Of a DNA stretch of 64,000 bases, positions 8,369 through 16,308 are shown one piece after another (within the stretch, counting starts at the first letter, position 1; each line of letters opens with the position of its first letter). The notes beneath the pieces are model-generated. The model was not told the origin of the DNA. It saw only the letters and a program-made list of their open reading frames with translations, and did not search any database. Made by a program: the position numbers and the translations under genes. The stretch is from NCBI RefSeq assembly GCF_010730575.1, contig NZ_AP022614.1, positions 3,968,001-4,032,000 on the forward strand, written 5' to 3'. Source of the stretch: Mycobacterium parmense (lineage in GTDB: Bacteria; Actinomycetota; Actinomycetes; Mycobacteriales; Mycobacteriaceae).

Positions 8369-9481
8369 TCAAAGGGACAGGTCGACGTCGCCGACCGGGA
8401 CGGACACACAGATCTGCACGTCCTCGCCAGGGGCGGTCGAAACGGCGCCGGTGACCAGGTTGCGGACGGTGCCCGCGGTCTTGCGGCGCGTACACGTGTG
8501 GCAGATGCCCATTCGGCATCCGCTCTGCGGTGACAGGCCCGCGGACTCGGCCTGCTCCAGCAGCGGCCGCCCGTCGTCGACGACGTCGACGCCACTGTCC
8601 GCGAAGGTGATGCGGCCACCCGAAGCCTTCGCCGGCGCCGCCAAAGCGGGCGGGACGAAGCTTTCGGTGTAGACGTTGGCGCAGTGCTTGCGGACATCGT
8701 CGACCAGACCCGTTGGGCCGCAGACGAATACCGCATCGGGATCGGGCATCGCCGCGGCGAGGTGCTCGGCCCCGAACCGCCCGATCAGTTCGCCTTCTCC
8801 GGATCGCGTGTAGCCGTGTAGCACACGCACGCCGTTCATTGCGGCCAGTTCCTCGCGGTAGCACGCCTCGTCGGCGCTGCGTGCGTAGTGGACGAAAGCG
8901 ATTTCGCCACCTTCGGTGTCGAGGTGTCCCTCGGCGAGAAGCGTGCGGAGCATCGCCATCACGGGCGTGATGCCACTTCCGCCGGAGACGAAGAGAATCC
9001 GTTGCGGCCGTGATCCTCGCGCCGGCAGGACGAAGTCGCCACCGGCGCCGGTCACACCGACCACCATGCCGCGCCGGGCATGGTGGTAGAGGTGGTTCGA
9101 GACCAGACCGCCGTCGTGGCGTCCGATCGTCAACTCCAGCCGGGCCGCCCCTTGGGCATTGGCCGGCGAGTAACAGCGGGTGTGCCGGCGGCCGTCGATC
9201 TCGACGGCGATGTTGACGTACTGACCGGCCTTGAGCGAGTAGGTGGAGGTGAAGCGTTCGTTGGGTGCGAGCGTGAGGGTGACGCTGCGCGGGGTGGTGC
9301 GGCGCACGCCGACGACCTTGGCGCGGGCCTCACCCAGCGTCCAGGTCGGCGCGACCAGCTCGGTGTACCGGTCGACGCCGTGCGGGCCTGCAAGCAGGTT
9401 CAGCAGGCCGGAACTCAGCACCCGTGTCCGCAAGCTGCGCGGCCCGGGCCGGCTCGAGGGGTGTGCTGTTTGAGTAAACAT
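8369..9481 (-). CDS. Desaturase electron-transfer oxidoreductase (FAD plus C-terminal 2Fe-2S)
   Basis: The 370-residue protein has an N-terminal ferredoxin-reductase-type FAD domain (RCYSPAN flavin motif), an NADPH domain (ILFVSGGSGITPVMAMLR), and a C-terminal plant-type 2Fe-2S domain with cysteines in CRMGICHTC plus a fourth Cys near the end (QICVSV). This matches the Rv3230c partner that passes electrons from NADPH to DesA3. I take the ATG at 9481 (MFTQTAHPS) rather than the upstream ATG. A palindrome at 9473-9490 covers this start, so expression is likely repressed by the divergent TetR protein. Confidence 0.87.
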   Translation of the reverse strand: MFTQTAHPSSRPGPRSLRTRVLSSGLLNLLAGPHGVDRYTELVAPTWTLGEARAKVVGVRRTTPRSVTLTLAPNERFTSTYSLKAGQYVNIAVEIDGRRHTRCYSPANAQGAARLELTIGRHDGGLVSNHLYHHARRGMVVGVTGAGGDFVLPARGSRPQRILFVSGGSGITPVMAMLRTLLAEGHLDTEGGEIAFVHYARSADEACYREELAAMNGVRVLHGYTRSGEGELIGRFGAEHLAAAMPDPDAVFVCGPTGLVDDVRKHCANVYTESFVPPALAAPAKASGGRITFADSGVDVVDDGRPLLEQAESAGLSPQSGCRMGICHTCTRRKTAGTVRNLVTGAVSTAPGEDVQICVSVPVGDVDLSL

Positions 9482-9490
9482 ATGTACACT
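9473..9490. promoter_or_regulatory. DesT-like operator palindrome
   Basis: AGTAAACATATGTACACT is an imperfect 18-bp palindrome; the two nine-base arms differ at two positions. It resembles the operator I remember for Pseudomonas DesT (AGTGAACGCTTGTTGACT), a TetR repressor that senses saturated and unsaturated acyl-CoA and controls a homologous desaturase/reductase pair. It overlaps the start codon of the reductase gene and lies 61 bp from the divergent TetR gene. Confidence 0.55.
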
Positions 9491-9542
9491 CTGGGGCGTG
9501 GAACCGCAGGTAGTCAAGGGTATAGAGCCAGTATGTGGTAGG

Positions 9543-9557
9543 GTTCACATAGTGAAC
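9543..9557. promoter_or_regulatory. Inverted repeat GTTCAC-ATA-GTGAAC at the TetR start
   Basis: A perfect six-base inverted repeat with a three-base spacer. The right arm contains the GTG start codon of the TetR gene at 9552. It is a possible autoregulatory operator, independent of the 18-bp palindrome nearer the reductase. Confidence 0.4.
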
Positions 9558-10226
9558 AGCCGTACTCCTAGCTCACGGTCACGCAGTTCGGGCCGCGAGC
9601 GTTCACGCGAAAGCCCGTCGCGCGAGGAGCGCAAGGAGGCCACGCGCCGTGCCATCATCGCCGCGGCACTCAAGCTGCTCCAGGACCGCAGCTTCAGCAG
9701 CCTGAGCTTGCGCGAGGTGACCAGGGAGGTCGGCATCGTGCCGGCGGCGTTCTACCGCCATTTCGAGTCGATGGAGGCCCTGGGGCTGGTGTTGATCGAC
9801 GAGTCGTTCCGCTCGCTGCGCGACACCCTGCGGGGGGCTCGGGCGGGCAAGCTCGACCCCAACCGGGTGATCGAGTCGTCCGTCGAAATCCTGGTCGCCA
9901 GCGTCGCGGACAGGCGCGAGCACTGGCGCCTCATCGGCCGCGAGCGTAATAGCGGGCTGAGCGTGCTGCGCTACGCCATCCGCACCGAGATTCGGCTGAT
10001 CACGTCCGAACTGGCCACCGACCTGGCCCGCTTCCCCGGACTCCACGAATGGAGCACCGAGGACCTCAACGTGCTGGCCACGTTGTTCGTCAACGCGATG
10101 ATCGCCATCGCGGAGGCGATCGAGGATGCGCAGAGCGCGCAGGCGCTCGAAGACATCCGGCGTATCGCGGTCAAGCAGCTTCGCATGATCGCCATCGGAA
10201 TCGCCGGCTGGCGTAGCGCCCCTTGA
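9552..10226 (+). CDS. TetR-family regulator of the desaturase locus (DesT/FadR-like)
   Basis: The 224-residue protein has a basic N-terminal tail (many Arg and Ser), then a TetR helix-turn-helix (LREVTREVGIVPAAFYRHF, residues about 58-76) and a helical ligand domain. A GTG at 9552 is chosen; the frame extends to an ATG at 9498, but that would lie in the shared promoter gap. It is divergent from the reductase/desaturase unit with 70 bp between starts, the arrangement known for DesT. By analogy it may sense acyl-CoA saturation; this is inference. Confidence 0.82.
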   Translation: MNSRTPSSRSRSSGRERSRESPSREERKEATRRAIIAAALKLLQDRSFSSLSLREVTREVGIVPAAFYRHFESMEALGLVLIDESFRSLRDTLRGARAGKLDPNRVIESSVEILVASVADRREHWRLIGRERNSGLSVLRYAIRTEIRLITSELATDLARFPGLHEWSTEDLNVLATLFVNAMIAIAEAIEDAQSAQALEDIRRIAVKQLRMIAIGIAGWRSAP

Positions 10227-10281
10227 CCACCGACGCGCGGCCGCCCGGTCGCAGTGAACAGCCGACCACTGTTCGTCCGAC

Positions 10282-10659
10282 TCACTCCGTGATCTGATCG
10301 AAGTCGGGTGCGCCGTTCTCGTCCACGACGTCATACAGCGACTCTCCGTCTTCGGGCGCGCCGTCGATCTGGCCCCGGTGGGCCCGTCCGGGTGGATCGT
10401 CGGCGACCACCGCGACGGGAGAGTCGACGGTCACGTCGGGCTCTTCTTCGGCCAGGCGCTGGTCCAGTGATTCCCCTTCGCGTTCCTCGCGCGCCGTCAT
10501 CCCGAACCGGTCGGCCTCGCTCCACCCCTCGGGCGGGTCGACCACCACGTCGCCGTCGTCGTTGAGCAGTTCGTCGGAATCCGTGCTCTCGCTCGCGTTC
10601 AGGGTGTCGCCGGGCCCGCCTTCTTCGGGAAAGTCGTCCGCATCGAGGCTATCGCTCAT
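10282..10659 (-). CDS. Small acidic protein, DUF5709 type
   Basis: The 125-residue protein is very rich in Asp and Glu and has no hydrophobic core segment. The conserved centre is TAREEREGESLDQRLAEEEPDV followed by RAHRGQ, which I associate with the actinobacterial DUF5709 family, of unknown function. The start is an ATG at 10659 with almost no ribosome site. A SigF-like GTTT-N16-GGGCAA element (10669-10694) would place the transcript start beside the ATG, giving a nearly leaderless mRNA. It is convergent with the TetR gene. Confidence 0.7.
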   Translation of the reverse strand: MSDSLDADDFPEEGGPGDTLNASESTDSDELLNDDGDVVVDPPEGWSEADRFGMTAREEREGESLDQRLAEEEPDVTVDSPVAVVADDPPGRAHRGQIDGAPEDGESLYDVVDENGAPDFDQITE

Positions 10660-10668
10660 GAGACACGG

Positions 10669-10694
10669 TTGCCCGCCGCGTCAGTCGGCTAAAC
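10669..10694 (-). promoter_or_regulatory. Candidate SigF-type promoter
   Basis: On the minus strand GTTT (10694-10691) and GGGCAA (10674-10669) are separated by 16 bases, close to the mycobacterial SigF pattern GTTT-N15-17-GGGTA with one mismatch in the -10. It lies ten bases before the DUF5709 start codon. Confidence 0.3.
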
Positions 10695-10724
10695 GCCGCT
10701 TGCCAGAGCACAATTGACGCGGGG

Positions 10725-11330
10725 TCACCGCGGCGGCCGCCACATCGCCCACATCGTGGGGCCGCCGCCGGGCAGCACGATCTCGCGGGTCACGGCGAAG
10801 CCGAAGCGCTGGTAGTACGGGACGTTCTCGGCCTTGCTGGACTCGAGGTAGGCGGGGCAGTGTTGCGCATCGCAGCGGTCCAGGCGCGACCGCATGAGCG
10901 CCTGGCCATAGCCGCGGCCGCGGACCGTCGGATCGCTCCCGATGGCGGCCAGATACCAGTGTGGTTCCTCGGGATGGGAGCGCTTCATCAGTTCTTGCAC
11001 CGCGCGCGCCCTTGCGGACCCCCTGCCGAACACCCGCAGGAAGCCGGGCATCATCGCCAGGTCTTCCCAGCTTGTCTGTCGCCACCGGTCCGGCGGGTCC
11101 CACATCGCCGCCGCACCGACCGCCGGCCCGTCGCACGCCACCTCCACACCGCCACCTGCCAGATGGTGGTAGCGGACCATCGTCGCAAACATGCGGGCCA
11201 GGCGGGGCGGTCGCGCTTTCTCGTCGGGCAGCATCCAGGCCATCACCGGATCGTCGTAGAACGCCCTGCTCAAGGTCCTGGAAAGCTCGCGGATGTCGGA
11301 CTTTCGCGCCGGGCGCGCCAACGGATTCAC
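10725..11330 (-). CDS. GNAT-family N-acetyltransferase (Rv0133-like)
   Basis: The 201-residue protein has a complete GNAT fold. Its N-terminal substrate region is LSRTLSRAFYDDPVMAWM, the acetyl-CoA loop is RGRGYGQAL near residue 138, and the terminal motif YYQRFGFAV is near 172. It transfers an acetyl group from acetyl-CoA to an unknown amine. The position beside fgd2 and the sequence fit Rv0133 of M. tuberculosis. The gene is divergent from fgd2, with 155 bp between the starts holding both promoters. Confidence 0.85.
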   Translation of the reverse strand: MNPLARPARKSDIRELSRTLSRAFYDDPVMAWMLPDEKARPPRLARMFATMVRYHHLAGGGVEVACDGPAVGAAAMWDPPDRWRQTSWEDLAMMPGFLRVFGRGSARARAVQELMKRSHPEEPHWYLAAIGSDPTVRGRGYGQALMRSRLDRCDAQHCPAYLESSKAENVPYYQRFGFAVTREIVLPGGGPTMWAMWRPPR

Positions 11331-11485
11331 CAGGCCAGGCTAGCCCGGGGGTCGGGACGGATAATCCCGTAAGGCCACGACGAAAATCGGGAAACGAACG
11401 AGCAGCGGTTCGTGGTCCGGTGCCCGGCGGATCCGGGCCGGCGACAGGAAGGTGTGATCGGCGGCATGGGGGGTATGCCGCAGCG

Positions 11486-12586
11486 GTGACCGGCATCTCG
11501 CGACGGACCTTCGCGCGGGTGGCCGCCGGTGTGGGGTTGCTCGGCGGCGCCGGCGCGGCGACCAGTTGTGCCGGCCCCCACACCGAAGATCACCTCGGTC
11601 CGCAAGCCCCGCCGCCGCCGACGGGCAGGGACGTGGGATTTGTGCTGTCGCACGAGCAATTTCGCACCGACCAGCTGGTCGCGCAGGCGCAGGCGGCCGA
11701 ACAGGCCGGCTTTCGGTACGTGTGGGCCAGCGACCACATCCAGCCGTGGCAGGACGACCAGGGTCACTCGATGTTCCCGTGGCTGACGCTGGCGCTGGTC
11801 GCAAACAGCACCCGGCGCATCTCTTTCGGGACCGGCGTGACGTGCCCGACGTATCGCTACCACCCGACCGTGGTGGCGCAGGCGTTCGCCTCGCTTGCGA
11901 TCCTGAGCCCCGGCCGGGTGTTCCTGGGTGTGGGCACCGGGGAGCGGCTCAACGAGCAGTCCGCCACCGACGCGTTCGGGAACTACACCGAGCGCCACGA
12001 CCGGCTGATCGAGGCCATCGAGCTCATCCGCCGGCTGTGGCGCGGAGAACGAACCTCGTTCTCCGGTCGGTACTTTCGAACGAACTCCCTGAAGCTCTAC
12101 GACACGCCGCCCACGCCGCCGCCCATCTTCGTGGCGGCGAGCGGACCGAAGAGCGCCGCGCTGGCCGGTCAATTCGGCGACGGCTGGATCACCCAGTCGC
12201 GGGATGTGACCAACCCGAGACTGGTTGCCGCGTTCGCTTCCGGCGCCGCGGCCGCCGGGCGGGACGCGGGCACCCTCGGCAAACGGGCCGAGATGTTCGC
12301 GGTTGTCGGCGACGACGCCGTAGCGGCTCGCGCCGCCACCCTGTGGCGGTTCACAGCCGGGGCCGTGGATCAGCCGAATCCCGTCGAGATCCAGCGCGCG
12401 GCCGAGGCGAATCCGATCGACAAGGTGCTGGCGGACTGGACCGTGGGCACCGATGCAGGCCCGCACATCCGAACGGTTCAGCGGGTCCTCGACGCCGGCG
12501 CTGTGCCCTTTCTGCATTTTCCGCAGGACGATCCCGTCACCGCCATAAACTTCTACCGCGCCAACGTGTTGCCCGGACTGCGCTGA
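11486..12586 (+). CDS. fgd2: F420-dependent hydroxymycolic acid dehydrogenase, Tat-exported
   Basis: The 366-residue LLM-family protein starts at a GTG with GGGGGG upstream. Residues 5-9 (SRRTF) are a twin-arginine motif followed by a hydrophobic stretch and Cys near residue 28, so it is exported by Tat and possibly lipid-anchored. The body has the F420 fold (YVWASDHIQPW, GTGVTCPTYRYHP, FLGVGTGERLNEQ). It closely follows M. tuberculosis Rv0132c, reported to be a Tat-exported F420-binding enzyme that oxidises hydroxymycolates to ketomycolates. A much longer open frame upstream is non-coding overlap with the acetyltransferase. Confidence 0.9.
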   Translation: MTGISRRTFARVAAGVGLLGGAGAATSCAGPHTEDHLGPQAPPPPTGRDVGFVLSHEQFRTDQLVAQAQAAEQAGFRYVWASDHIQPWQDDQGHSMFPWLTLALVANSTRRISFGTGVTCPTYRYHPTVVAQAFASLAILSPGRVFLGVGTGERLNEQSATDAFGNYTERHDRLIEAIELIRRLWRGERTSFSGRYFRTNSLKLYDTPPTPPPIFVAASGPKSAALAGQFGDGWITQSRDVTNPRLVAAFASGAAAAGRDAGTLGKRAEMFAVVGDDAVAARAATLWRFTAGAVDQPNPVEIQRAAEANPIDKVLADWTVGTDAGPHIRTVQRVLDAGAVPFLHFPQDDPVTAINFYRANVLPGLR

Positions 12587-12673
12587 ATCCCGGCGGCGGG
12601 GTTCGCAAATAGTTTCGGTCGACGGCGGGTACCCATGCCAGATGTGCAGAAGCGTCGACGACAGCAAATCCGC

Positions 12674-12723
12674 GACGACCGGTCTGCACCCCTCGATAGA
12701 CGACCGGTCTGCACCCCTCGATA
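12674..12723. repeat. Perfect tandem duplication of a 25-bp unit
   Basis: Copies at 12674-12698 and 12699-12723 are identical over 25 bases, beginning GACGACCGGTCTGCACCCC. They sit 53 bp upstream of the GAF-ANTAR start and therefore in its promoter or leader. The function is unknown; it could double a regulator site or reflect recent slippage. Confidence 0.9.
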
Positions 12724-12776
12724 GATGACGCCCGCCGATGATGCGGCACCGGGCCGATCATGGAGAATCCGTTTTG

Positions 12777-13478
12777 ATGGAAGTTTCGGACGCAAGCTCC
12801 CGCCACCGTCTGGCTGTGCGCATGGCTGAGCTGGCTCGCCAGATCGCCGCGCCGCGCACGCTCGACCAGGTCCTGGCCGACGTCACCAGCGCCGCGGTGG
12901 AGCTGATACCGCGGGCCGATGTCGCGGGTGTGCTGCTGATCAGGAGAGGGGGCGAGTTCGAATCGTTGGCCGACACCGACGGCCTGGCGGCCCGGCTCGA
13001 CAGGCTGCAGCACGAATTCGGCGAAGGGCCGTGCGCGCAGGCCGCCCTGGGCGAGACGATCGTGCGCACCGACGATCTGCGCGACGAGCCACGCTGGCCC
13101 CGCTATGCTCCGGCGGCAGTCGAACTCGGCGTACTGGGCGGCCTGTCGTTCAAGCTGTATACGGCAGACCGCACAGCCGGGGCGCTGAACCTCTTCAGCT
13201 TCAAGGCCGGCGCGTGGGACACCGAGGCCGAGACCATCGGCACGGTTTTCGCGGCGCATGCCGCCGCGGCCATCCTGGCGGCACGGCGCGGCGAGCAATT
13301 GCAGTCGGCGGTGTCGACCCGGGACCGAATCGGACAGGCGAAGGGCATCATCATGGAGCGCTACGGCGTGGACGACGTGCGCGCCTTCGAGTTGCTGCGG
13401 ATGCTGTCCCAGGAGAGCCAGGCCAAACTCGTCGACATCGCCCAGCGCGTGATCGACTCCCGCGGCACCGAGACGTAG
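12777..13478 (+). CDS. GAF-ANTAR RNA-binding antitermination regulator
   Basis: This 233-residue protein has an N-terminal GAF sensor domain (about residues 10-160; motif EFGEGPCAQAALGE) and a C-terminal ANTAR domain (about 172-228: RIGQAKGIIMERYGVD, then ELLRMLSQ). ANTAR domains bind paired hairpins in nascent mRNA and prevent termination; the GAF domain would sense a small ligand or redox state. The start is set at the ATG at 12777, with GGAGA ten bases upstream. The gene is alone between fgd2 and fadE1, which as I recall are adjacent in M. tuberculosis, so it looks inserted. Confidence 0.88.
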   Translation: MEVSDASSRHRLAVRMAELARQIAAPRTLDQVLADVTSAAVELIPRADVAGVLLIRRGGEFESLADTDGLAARLDRLQHEFGEGPCAQAALGETIVRTDDLRDEPRWPRYAPAAVELGVLGGLSFKLYTADRTAGALNLFSFKAGAWDTEAETIGTVFAAHAAAAILAARRGEQLQSAVSTRDRIGQAKGIIMERYGVDDVRAFELLRMLSQESQAKLVDIAQRVIDSRGTET

Positions 13479-13556
13479 ATCCCGCCACCGCTCTAGGATG
13501 GTGTCGCTTCCTCAACGAGTCCGGTGCGGCGCGGCGCCGGGGAACGGGTGACCACG

Positions 13557-14852
13557 ATGTGGGACTTCGAGACGGACCCCGAATACCAGGCGAAGCTCGA
13601 CTGGGTCGAGAAGTTCATGGCCGAGGAACTGGAGCCGCTCGACCTGGTCGCCCTCGACCCGTACGACAAGCAGAACGCCGAGATGATGTCGGTCCTGCGG
13701 CCGCTGCAACAGCAGGTGAAGGACCAGGGGCTGTGGGCGGCGCATCTGCGCCCGGACCTGGGTGGCCAGGGCTTCGGGCAGGTCAAGCTGGCGTTGCTCA
13801 ACGAGATCCTCGGCCGGTCGCGCTGGGCGCCGTCGGTTTTCGGGTGCCAGGCGCCGGACTCCGGCAACGCCGAAATCCTCGCGCTGTTCGGCACCGACGC
13901 TCAGAAGTCCCGGTACCTGCAGCCGCTGCTGGACGGCGAGATCACGTCCTGCTATTCGATGACCGAACCGCAGGGCGGGTCGGACCCCGGGCAGTTCGTC
14001 ACCGCCGCGAGCCGCGACGGGGACCACTGGGTGATCAATGGCGAGAAGTGGTTCTCCACCAACGCCAAGCACGCGTCGTTCTTCATCGTCATGGCCGTCA
14101 CCAATTCCGAAGCCCGCACCTACGACAAGATGTCGCTGTTCATCGTCCCGGCCGAGACCCCGGGCATCGAGATCGTGCGCAATGTCGGTGTGGGTGCCGA
14201 GTCCTCGAAACGCGCCACCCACGGTTACGTCCGTTATAACGACGTCCGCGTCCCGGCCGACCACGTGCTCGGTGGCGAGGGCCAGGCGTTCATGATCGCC
14301 CAGACCCGGCTCGGCGGCGGCCGCATTCACCACGCGATGCGGACGATTGCGTTGGCACGCAGTGCTTTCGACATGATGTGCGAGCGGGCGGTGTCACGCA
14401 AGACCAGGCATGGGCGGCTCGCCGATTTTCAGATGACCCAGGAGAAGATCGCCGACAGCTGGATCCAGATCGAACAGTTCCGGCTGCTGGTGCTGCGGAC
14501 CGCCTGGCTGATCGACAAGCATCACGACTACCAGAAGGTGCGCCGCGACATCGCGGCGGTGAAGGTTGCCATGCCCCAGGTGCTGCACGACGTCGCGCAG
14601 CGTGCGATGCACCTGCACGGCGCGCTCGGTGTCTCCGACGAGATGCCGTTCGTCAAGATGATGGTGGCCGCCGAATCGCTCGGGATCGCCGACGGCGCGA
14701 CCGAACTGCACAAGATGACGGTGGCCCGCCGAACACTGCGCGAATATCAGCCTGTGGCAACGCCCTTCCCGTCCGCGCACATACCGACCCGGCGGGCCGA
14801 GGCGCAGGCCAGGCTGGCCGAGCGCCTCGAGCACGCCGTCGCCGAGTTCTGA
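13557..14852 (+). CDS. fadE1: Acyl-CoA dehydrogenase FadE1
   Basis: The 431-residue protein follows M. tuberculosis Rv0131c closely, beginning MWDFETDPEYQ. It has the acyl-CoA dehydrogenase signatures YSMTEPQGGSDPG (FAD/substrate) and a C-terminal helical domain with LHGALGVSDEMPF. It performs the alpha,beta-dehydrogenation step of fatty-acyl-CoA oxidation. An in-frame GTG at 13548 could also serve as start. It is convergent with htdZ, a hydratase that could take the enoyl-CoA product. Confidence 0.9.
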   Translation: MWDFETDPEYQAKLDWVEKFMAEELEPLDLVALDPYDKQNAEMMSVLRPLQQQVKDQGLWAAHLRPDLGGQGFGQVKLALLNEILGRSRWAPSVFGCQAPDSGNAEILALFGTDAQKSRYLQPLLDGEITSCYSMTEPQGGSDPGQFVTAASRDGDHWVINGEKWFSTNAKHASFFIVMAVTNSEARTYDKMSLFIVPAETPGIEIVRNVGVGAESSKRATHGYVRYNDVRVPADHVLGGEGQAFMIAQTRLGGGRIHHAMRTIALARSAFDMMCERAVSRKTRHGRLADFQMTQEKIADSWIQIEQFRLLVLRTAWLIDKHHDYQKVRRDIAAVKVAMPQVLHDVAQRAMHLHGALGVSDEMPFVKMMVAAESLGIADGATELHKMTVARRTLREYQPVATPFPSAHIPTRRAEAQARLAERLEHAVAEF

Positions 14853-14929
14853 CGCGAGCGGGTCCCGCGACGCGTGCCGTTGTGCCGATACGCCGAGACC
14901 GGCTGCGCTGCCTTGTGTTTTTCGCCTGC

Positions 14930-15385
14930 TTACGACACGAAACGGACTATGCTCTCGGCAACGCAAGCCGGCTTCGGCGCCCCTTCGATCTCGACGGTGG
15001 TCGCCATGGTTGCCTGCACGGCGCCGTTGCCCAGGTCTTCCACCCCGGCCAGCGTGAGTTCTGCGCGAACCCGCGAGCCGACAGGAACCGGGGCGGGGAA
15101 GCGAACCTTGTTGAGCCCGTAATTGATTGCGAGCTTGATGCCCTTGACGGTGTAGATCTCGTGCTGCAGCCGCGGCAGCAGCGCCAGGGTCATGAAGCCG
15201 TGGGCGATGGTCGTGCCGAAGGGGCCGGTGGCGGCCTTCTCCGGATCGACGTGGATCCATTGGTGGTCGCCGGTGGCGTCGGCGAACAGATTCACGTCTT
15301 CCTGAGTCACGGTCACCCAGTCGCTGCGCCCGAGGCTCTCACCCTTGGCGGCTGCGAGGTCGGCTACTGATTCGAAGGTGCGCAT
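14930..15385 (-). CDS. htdZ: (R)-specific enoyl-CoA hydratase, hotdog fold
   Basis: The 151-residue protein matches Rv0130 in length and sequence. The hydratase-2 motif ATGDHQWIHVDP carries the catalytic Asp and His near residues 40 and 45, followed by GTTIAHGFMTLALLP. It hydrates trans-2-enoyl-CoA to (R)-3-hydroxyacyl-CoA. The start at 15385 has GAGGGAG eight bases upstream; the longer frame runs into the next intergenic region. Confidence 0.92.
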   Translation of the reverse strand: MRTFESVADLAAAKGESLGRSDWVTVTQEDVNLFADATGDHQWIHVDPEKAATGPFGTTIAHGFMTLALLPRLQHEIYTVKGIKLAINYGLNKVRFPAPVPVGSRVRAELTLAGVEDLGNGAVQATMATTVEIEGAPKPACVAESIVRFVS

Positions 15386-15480
15386 TGGTCTTCTCCCTCG
15401 GGTGGTAAGGATGCCCGCAAGCACCCTATCGGAAGCGCGATGCGATGCCGGGACGCGAGGGAGGGGGGCCGACGGCAACC

Positions 15481-15505
15481 GTTTCACGACCGCCACCGGC
15501 GGGAA
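15481..15505 (+). promoter_or_regulatory. Candidate SigF-type promoter
   Basis: GTTT at 15481-15484 and GGGAA at 15501-15505 are separated by 16 bases, near the mycobacterial SigF consensus with one mismatch in the -10. The element is 48 bp upstream of the small acidic protein gene and has the same spacing as the candidate before the DUF5709 gene. Confidence 0.33.
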
Positions 15506-15552
15506 CCCGACGTTGCACCCCGCGCACCAACTGCGCACGGAAGGATGTCAAA

Positions 15553-15726
15553 GTGCCAGAGAACAAGGGCCACAGGGCCGAGTCGGACGTCGAACGCGAC
15601 ACTCACCAGACGCGCTCCCGTGCCGGCAAAGACGGAGAAGACGGCTCCTATGTGGGCGCCGCGGGTTCCGACGACACGTTCGACGCCGGCGAATCGGGCG
15701 CCGAAGCGCGCAGCCAACAGAAGTAG
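15553..15726 (+). CDS. Small hydrophilic protein of unknown function
   Basis: A 57-residue frame starts at GTG 15553, with GGAAGGA seven bases upstream. The product (start VPENKGHRAESDVERDT) is highly charged and low in hydrophobic residues, suggesting an intrinsically disordered, perhaps stress-related protein. It is followed after 18 bp by the phosphoesterase gene. No known family is recognised. Coding is supported by the ribosome site and by position; the longer upstream frame has no such site. Confidence 0.6.
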   Translation: MPENKGHRAESDVERDTHQTRSRAGKDGEDGSYVGAAGSDDTFDAGESGAEARSQQK

Positions 15727-15744
15727 ACCGGGCAGAATGGTCCG

Positions 15745-16242
15745 GTGCGGCTGCTTCTGATCGCGGACACCCACGTCCCCAACCGCGCGCGTGACCTGCC
15801 CGCGCCCGTGTGGGAGGAGATCGAGGCGGCCGATGCCGTCGTCCACGCCGGCGACTGGGTGGCCCCCGAGCTGCTCGACGAGCTGCAGTCCAGGTCGGCG
15901 CGCCTGATCGGATGCTGGGGCAACAACGACGGCCCCGCGCTGCGGGCGCGGTTGCCGGCGAGGGCGGACGCCACCCTGGCCGGCGTACGCTTCACGGTCG
16001 TGCACGAGACCGGTGGCGCCGCCGGACGCGAGGCAAGGGCGTCCCGGCTATACCCCGACAGTGACGTCTTGGTGTTCGGGCACAGCCACATACCGTGGGA
16101 CACGACGGCGCCAACCGGTCTGCGACTGCTCAACCCCGGCTCGCCGACGGATCGCCGCCGCCAGCCGTTCTGCACCTACATGACCGCGACGGCCGACGGG
16201 GGCGCGCTGCGCGACGTCGTCCTGCATCGCCTCGAACGCTAA
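15745..16242 (+). CDS. YfcE/MJ0936-type metallophosphoesterase
   Basis: The 165-residue protein has the calcineurin-like metal-binding blocks in order: DTHVP, AGDWV, GNND, a single His in VVHETGG, and GHSHIP. These coordinate two metal ions in small single-domain phosphodiesterases. The substrate is unknown. The start is a GTG at 15745. It is probably co-transcribed with the small protein upstream. Confidence 0.88.
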   Translation: MRLLLIADTHVPNRARDLPAPVWEEIEAADAVVHAGDWVAPELLDELQSRSARLIGCWGNNDGPALRARLPARADATLAGVRFTVVHETGGAAGREARASRLYPDSDVLVFGHSHIPWDTTAPTGLRLLNPGSPTDRRRQPFCTYMTATADGGALRDVVLHRLER

Positions 16243-16286
16243 GCAACACAAAGCGTGACCACAGCTTCTACCCATAAATAGCTCGG

Positions 16287-16298
16287 TTACAGAGGTAA
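16287..16298. promoter_or_regulatory. TTAC-N4-GTAA inverted repeat, candidate MarR operator
   Basis: TTAC (16287-16290) and GTAA (16295-16298) form a small inverted repeat 11 bp before the MarR start codon, where an autoregulatory operator would be expected. Confidence 0.4.
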
Positions 16299-16308
16299 TG
16301 TCGACGGG

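Noticed and set aside
12600-12640. SigF-like GTTT...GGGTA upstream of the GAF-ANTAR gene
   Set aside because: The spacer is only about 11 bases, too short for a SigF promoter.
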